Shown here: positions 60,501 through 64,000 of the stretch, piece by piece | How the letters are laid out: the number at the start of each line of letters is the position of its first letter | Position numbering within the stretch: the stretch's first letter is position 1 | Assembly: GCA_964036665.1 (NCBI GenBank) | Contig: OZ038527.1 | Coordinates: 26,515,901-26,579,900, forward strand | Source of the DNA: Gordius sp. MW1 | Lineage: Eukaryota > Nematomorpha > Gordioida > Gordea > Gordiidae | Direction of reading: 5' to 3' | DNA length: 64,000 nt | Program-made: the position numbers and the translations under genes | The notes under the pieces: model-generated | What the model was told of the DNA's origin: nothing | The model's input: only the letters and a program-made list of their open reading frames with translations | Database searches by the model: none

Positions 60501-63500
60501 GTGGTCCTCGTCCGTCTTGTCCACACCTATGCTTTGGCACAATTCTAAAGCGGTAGACCAAAAATCGAAAGCGGAACTTGAAGCAACATCGCCATTGTCG
60601 TGAAGATGATCTGAGGAGTCGTATAACTTCAGCATTTGCGAGCCGTACTTGAGGGCAAGCCTGTGGTCGTGCGAGGATAAGGCTTTGGAGCATAGGTAAT
60701 TATACAGCCGACACTTGGAGCGTGATTTAGAGGAAGTTGCTCCTTGATGTGGTGAGTAACGGGGTTCCAGCAAGCTAAACAATTTCTCCAGCGGGCCAAC
60801 CGATTTGTAGAGATGCGGCGAGGGAAGGATCAAAAAGGTATTCACCATTTCTAAACGTGCATAAAGTGCGTACTAGTGTTGTAAAAAAGGTGGGGGGGGG
60901 GGTTTGTTTGGTCGACCTTCGGTTTAACTAAGACTAATTGATCGACTCAGGTCTGTCTTTGTCAAATTTGGACTAAGCCTAGAGGTCGACTAAGAAAAAT
61001 AGACCAAAAACCTAGCCAAAAGTTGATTAAACAAAACCCAAGCTTCTGACCAAAATGGCTGGAAGGTGGTCACATTTTTCTGCCCGAAACCGTTCGGGTC
61101 CGAATTTTTAGCTAGCCCGGCCAAGCCGAAATCATTAGAGCTGACCAGCCCGAAATGATGATTTTATCTTTTTACCACTAATTTTGCTATAAACACGTAA
61201 ATAATTGTTAAATCAATATCTCAATTTTTTCGTTTAGATGAGAACTAAAGTTAATAAATAATATACAATCAAATCAAAAAAGTGCCAAAGTAATATACGA
61301 AAACAAAATAATACACTATATAAAAAAATCTTAAGGCGCCCTAATTGCCCGAATCTTGTTGTGGTGCCTACCCGGGCCCCACCCGCTAGTCTGATGCCCT
61401 ATCAAAAAAAGAGGTTTTTTATGGAATTCACCTCTAAAATCAAAAACCTTCATGAGGGACGCAACGATAAAACTTTATTTTCTCTCAAATTGAGAGTTCT
61501 CGATGCTTACAAACTCTTATCAGAATTTAAACGAGGATAAGAGGCTTCGCAAATTTATTGACTTTTATATATTTTTCAAAGTCCTGCACCGGGCAGCTTT
61601 AATAATTCGCGAAAGGCGGGGCGGTGCTTAGAGCTTGTTTCACTAAAACTAAACACACGCCTAGGACAGGCCGAACTTTTCAAGTCTGTGATAGTTAATA
61701 AAAATAGTTTCATCTAACCGATGAAATCTTTTTCACAAGCTAGTCGCAATTGAAGTGGTACACAATCCTTCCTCATCTCCTGTATTATGGCCAAAGCTTC
61801 TAAAAAATCCACCTCGGCCTCGAAATTATCATCAAGTTCTGGAGCATCATCCACAACGACTATTGGCTTGAACAATTGCACGCACAACCTAAGAAGGCAT
61901 AGCCATAGCATATGAAATAATGATTACAAATCAAATATTTAGCCAGTTTCGCAATTGACCATTATAAAGCCATAACCTAGACAAATTGCCAAAAGGAGTT
62001 TATATATAAACGTAATCAGTCGGGCCCATAAACAATCTTCAAATTTAGGCTCGGGCGAGGTCGAAAAAAGTAAAGCCAACCAGCGGTCATTAGCTAGTTT
62101 GCGAAAGCAAAATAAAAATCTTTTACAGGAGCATAAGTCCACAGCCTTAAAAACCCGTATAAGTTTCCCCAGATTGAAAGATTACGAGTTGGACAGGATG
62201 AAAAACCAAAACGAGTCCATAAATTGCGTATGAATTAATAAGTTTACGTTTTGTCGGAAATAAATATTCAATCCTCCCCTCTCTCTCTCTTATATTTACG
62301 CGTAACGATTGGTGTTTTACAAAGGGCTGGGTTCTGTTGAGTCGACCTCAAGGCCTAGTCGAAATTTGAAAGACATACCAGAGTCGACCGTTTCTTAGTT
62401 GAAGGTTGGCCAAACAAAACCCAGCCGTTTTTACGACACTAGAAAATAAAAAATCATGGTTTTTGTAAAACCTTACACATTATTATTTTGTTTACGCATT
62501 TTTCCTTTTATATATATATTAAAGTAAAGGAAGGAAAGTATTGTTTAATTTTATATACTTCGCGTATTGGATATAGAGAGAGGCAACTAAGAGAATTTAT
62601 AGTCGTTTCAGCCGTAATTATAATAAATTTTGAAGAATTTTCATAGTTAGAAAGGGGCAGCCGCCCTTCCCTGCCCCCCCCCCTGGCTACGCCCATGAAT
62701 TACCGAGCCCAATAGAGTTGAACATCGAGGGTATCGACGGCAGAATTAACGTATTCCCCAATAACGTCAACCAAAACAGATCGCAAATCCCTTTTCAGAG
62801 TGCTGCTGGAATCATCGTCGTGGAAATCTTTCAAGTGCCATTTTAAAAGAGCTAGGCCGTGTTGGATCAAAATTTGGTCTGAAGAGGCGAGCATGTATCT
62901 CAACAGAGATTCCAAACAAGGTGGCAAAGAATGACTAGCTGCACTATGCCCGAAAGATAGCTTTTGTAAATCCAACACATCTAAAGGTCAAATAATGTAT
63001 GGCAAAATTTGAGGTTAGTGGTCGATCGAAAAAGGTAAATTAATGATTCAACATGTTTTATATATCATTTGGGTGTTTTTTGGGAACGCACTTATGATAG
63101 CCTAGGGTTGTAAAAACGGATGGGTTTTGTTTGGTCGACCTTCGGTTTAACTTGTCGACTAAGAAAAACAGACCAAAAACTTTTGGTTTCTTTATGTTAA
63201 GTCGACTAAAACTAAAGGCCGACATTACAAAACCCAGCCGTTTTTAACATAACTAGGTATGGTGAAAAACTTGATATGTTTAAGTGTCTAAAGTTATTAT
63301 ACCGTTATAAATGATTTGCCAATGGTTTAGGGAATGGGCTAGGGGGAAAGAACGCGCTCTATGCGACACTTTACATATGATTTCTCTCAATTCTTGCGGA
63401 TTTTCATTCAATTCTCTAAGCTTGGCAACCGTTACATCTAGTCCATACTTATGTAGTATCTCTATCGACCTTTCATGAATAACAAAATTCATTATCAAAT

Positions 63501-63895
63501 ATATAGATACTAATGGCATACTTCATATGATCGCGGATGGTTCTTATCATTCGTCGCAACTCGTTAATGTGGGAAGTAGTAGGGAAGTGTTTGTAAGACA
63601 AAGTGCGGGTCGCGAGACTGCTAGAAATTTTGTCCCCTTTAAGCATTTCATCGGATGTGGCACCATGGCTTTCGCGGTCCAAATACTTTTCCAACAATTT
63701 TAGGGAACTTTCAATTTTTTTGGACGTATCTTGACGACAACACAGCGTTAGGGCGATCAATAAATTGCTAGCGAAATCGTAAAAAAGTTGATTTTCAGGC
63801 TCAGTAGTATCCTGAGAAATGGGTTTAATTCCGTTAATAGAGGTAGGGGCAAAAACGCGTTCTTCCAGCAATAGAGCTCCATCCTTCAGTAATTC
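45554..63895 (-). CDS. NBAS: NBAS (neuroblastoma-amplified sequence) C-terminal part, 17 exons, 5' partial
   Basis: Minus-strand exons, 5' to 3': 63895-63522, 63469-63303, 62980-62704, 61888-61719, 60850-60413, 60189-60137, 59817-59476, 59202-58857, 58483-58306, 58167-57382, 53112-52944, 52131-51932, 51054-50880, 50795-50455, 49432-49092, 48538-48302, 45849-45554. All phases match, giving 1629 codons plus stop; earlier exons lie beyond the window. Diagnostic blocks include FIAFALATCPPDRIAMVL, INHLEFLLTDNE, ETLYDLSRG and VVNQLRAAGLNERA, which follow human NBAS in order. Family knowledge: NBAS is the Sec39-type subunit of the NRZ complex that tethers Golgi-derived vesicles at the ER, and it also acts in nonsense-mediated decay. 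The protein is helical throughout, with no membrane segment. The intron after exon 8 appears to be GC-AG. The intron between exons 10 and 11 is filled by a 3.9 kb foldback element, and several MITEs sit beside splice sites. Confidence 0.92.
45962..46061. mobile_element. Family B MITE fragment, last NBAS intron
   Basis: A G run, ttataaaaaattgaatttgg and ggatatgcccata; left end missing. Confidence 0.5.
46090..46950. mobile_element. Possible family C/F element with GC-rich subterminal blocks
   Basis: GC-rich blocks at 46140-46200 (tccggcctggcacgatacc, cgggcaattcgggc) and 46800-46930 (gatcgggccgggcagctc, accgggccgggttcgggc) face each other around AT-rich sequence, as in the other hAT copies. Ends not resolved. 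Confidence 0.45.
46956..47255 (+). CDS. Unrecognised 99-codon open frame inside the last NBAS intron
   Basis: An open frame antisense to NBAS with a protein-like composition (KLYVGYRRAGFSQGEF, INFAYIICETSRRHITSFGK). It begins with a non-ATG codon and ends with TAA. I do not recognise the family. It directly follows GC-rich hAT-like subterminal sequence (46790-46950), so it may be a piece of a mobile element rather than a host exon. Chance cannot be excluded. Confidence 0.22.
   Translation: MLLALPEKFMIPTSDKVNKLYVGYRRAGFSQGEFIHNVTKINFAYIICETSRRHITSFGKISSLYSSEHLPSLLYLKKGHGPYASYSTGRKYYHLGKIK
48043..48225. repeat. Family E repeat, copy 1
   Basis: atttatgggctcgttattgg, tgtcctgtccaacttgtaat, ggctgtggacttatgcttct and ctaatgaccgctggttggcc follow in this order, and recur inverted at 62040-62236. 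The first block is also found in the core of the foldback element. Confidence 0.75.
48557..48758. mobile_element. Family A MITE beside the 3' splice site of NBAS exon 16
   Basis: TAGTGTTGTATAAACGACTG to TTTTTACAACACTA; flanks GCAAATAC and CAAAATAC match at 6 of 8. It ends 18 bp upstream (in transcript sense) of the exon beginning at 48538. Confidence 0.9.
49512..49626. mobile_element. Short family C-like hAT MITE, NBAS intron 14
   Basis: TAGAGAACTGCA to GCGCAAGTCTCTA with internal cccgaacccgaccc blocks. Target duplication not clear. Confidence 0.7.
49853..50019. mobile_element. Family B MITE with perfect 8-bp duplication, NBAS intron 14
   Basis: CATGGACGTAGCCAGG to CTGGCTACGCCCATG, flanked by AATATCAA on both sides (49845-49852, 50020-50027). 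Confidence 0.93.
50199..50356. mobile_element. Family A MITE, degraded ends, NBAS intron 14
   Basis: gtgctataaaaacgactgag at the left, aaaggccgaccaaacaaaac at the right. Confidence 0.75.
51187..51903. mobile_element. Family D inverted-repeat element, copy 3, NBAS intron 12
   Basis: tagactacatagactgctta at the left, aatgagcagtctatctagtc at the right. The interior matches the other copies in inverse orientation (cctcattagtcaataaata, gtctttctgcagtgtacccc). Confidence 0.78.
51262..51522. mobile_element. Inverted-repeat element nested in the family D copy
   Basis: Ends of about 39 bp: ggtgccctatcaactcgccg at the left and gcaagttgacgagccacc at the right. Inner parts aacaatcttgctgaatt and aattcggcaagatggtt also pair. 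Confidence 0.75.
53843..54700 (+). repeat. Tandem array in the left arm of the foldback element
   Basis: Units start near 53843, 53940, 54047, 54156, 54286, 54414 and 54642 at ggccaatggtc. The outermost units differ from the inner ones in having 'cagccaggacacggtaaa' in place of the gcggacggccaaaa block. Confidence 0.85.
55790..56930 (-). repeat. Tandem array in the right arm of the foldback element
   Basis: Inverted counterpart of the left array with about ten units, each recognisable by gaccattggcca. Open frames here (GRPKSHNSNGSNRNNHNSQK) merely reflect the repeat. Confidence 0.85.
59233..59404. mobile_element. Family B MITE, NBAS intron 7
   Basis: catgagagcagccagg with a G run at the left; gctgattacgcccatg at the right. 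Confidence 0.82.
60874..61047. mobile_element. Family A MITE, NBAS intron 4, 23 bp from the 3' splice site
   Basis: TAGTGTTGTAAAAAAGG at the left, followed by a G run and the usual ttggtcgaccttcggttt; the right end is degraded (acaaaacccaagcttc). Confidence 0.8.
61060..61402. mobile_element. Family F element, second copy, NBAS intron 4
   Basis: cccgaaaccgttcgggtccg at the left; cccgaatcttgttgtggtgc and gggccccacccgc at the right. It abuts the family A copy. Confidence 0.6.
62040..62236. repeat. Family E repeat, copy 2 (inverted)
   Basis: Inverse of 48043-48225: gccaaccagcggtcattagc, agcataagtccacagcctta, attacgagttggacaggatg, aacgagtccataaattgcg. In NBAS intron 3. Confidence 0.75.
62309..62441. 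mobile_element. Family A MITE, short copy, NBAS intron 3
   Basis: ggtgttttacaaagggctgg at the left; cagccgtttttacgacacta at the right. Confidence 0.83.
62605..62697. mobile_element. Family B MITE fragment touching an NBAS donor site
   Basis: Right end CCCTGGCTACGCCCATG is intact; the left is truncated. Its last base lies six bases inside the intron that starts after exon 62980-62704. Confidence 0.78.
63113..63254. mobile_element. Family A MITE, NBAS intron 2
   Basis: TAGGGTTGTAAAAACGG to cagccgtttttaacataact. Confidence 0.85.
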
Positions 63896-63968
63896 CTCAG
63901 AAAACTAATATTTCAAATTTAAAAACAATTTAGACCTTTTTAATGTAGCGAGAGATGAACATGATTAT

Positions 63969-64000
63969 CATGGACGTAGCCAAGGAGGGGGGGGGGCCCT
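63969..64000. mobile_element. Family B MITE, cut by the window edge
   Basis: CATGGACGTAGCCAAGG followed by a G run at the last bases of the window, in the NBAS intron upstream of exon 63895-63522. Confidence 0.75.

Noticed and set aside
45554-63895. Assignment of the minus-strand gene to KNTC1/Rod, another Sec39-related protein
   Set aside because: The blocks FALATCPPDRI, NHLEFLLTD and LYDLSR occur in the order of NBAS, and the C terminus matches NBAS.
1-64000. CRISPR arrays, bacterial operons, rRNA genes, recently acquired bacterial genes
   Set aside because: All recognised genes are intron-bearing animal genes; the repeats are transposons or satellites and show none of these structures.

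Overview
The window is nuclear DNA from an animal, most likely an invertebrate. It is AT-rich, every protein gene is split by GT-AG introns (one GC-AG), and the genes belong to animal or eukaryotic families. The phylum cannot be fixed from the sequence alone. Introns fall into two classes: tiny ones of about 33-56 bp, and large ones swollen by transposable elements.

Six protein genes can be assembled exon by exon, with splice phases agreeing at every junction. From left to right they are: (1) a Hakai/CBLL1-type RING E3 ligase on +, 3515-7058; (2) CCZ1, the MON1 partner in the Rab7 GEF, on +, 10529-14085; (3) Porcupine (PORCN), the Wnt O-acyltransferase, on -, 21255-14980, convergent with CCZ1; (4) a single-pass receptor guanylate cyclase on +, 23535-36373, divergent from PORCN, with substitutions in its catalytic core; (5) a short TPX2-like spindle protein on -, 42150-37857, convergent with the cyclase; (6) the C-terminal 1629 codons of NBAS, the Golgi-ER tether and NMD factor, in 17 exons on -, 63895-45554, with its 5' end beyond the right edge. 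The genes are unrelated housekeeping and signalling loci, with no sign of functional clustering.

Nearly everything else is mobile DNA, mostly of the hAT superfamily (8-bp target duplications). Family A has TAGTGTTGTAAAAACGG ends and about 20 copies or fragments. Family B has CATGGGCGTAGCCAG ends and G/C runs, about 15 copies. Family C has TAGAG..CTGCA ends and GC-rich subterminal repeats. Two 1.6-1.7 kb decayed hAT elements carry transposase remnants. There is also a piggyBac-like element (TTAA ends), several long-inverted-repeat elements, and two satellite-like tandem arrays upstream of the Hakai gene. A 3.9 kb foldback element with tandemly repeated arms fills almost a whole NBAS intron.

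I found no CRISPR, operon, rRNA or confident tRNA. The points most worth follow-up are the foldback element in NBAS, the altered cyclase catalytic motif, the 33-41 bp introns, and repeated MITE insertion within a few bases of splice sites. Homology statements are from memory of family sequences; no database search was run.
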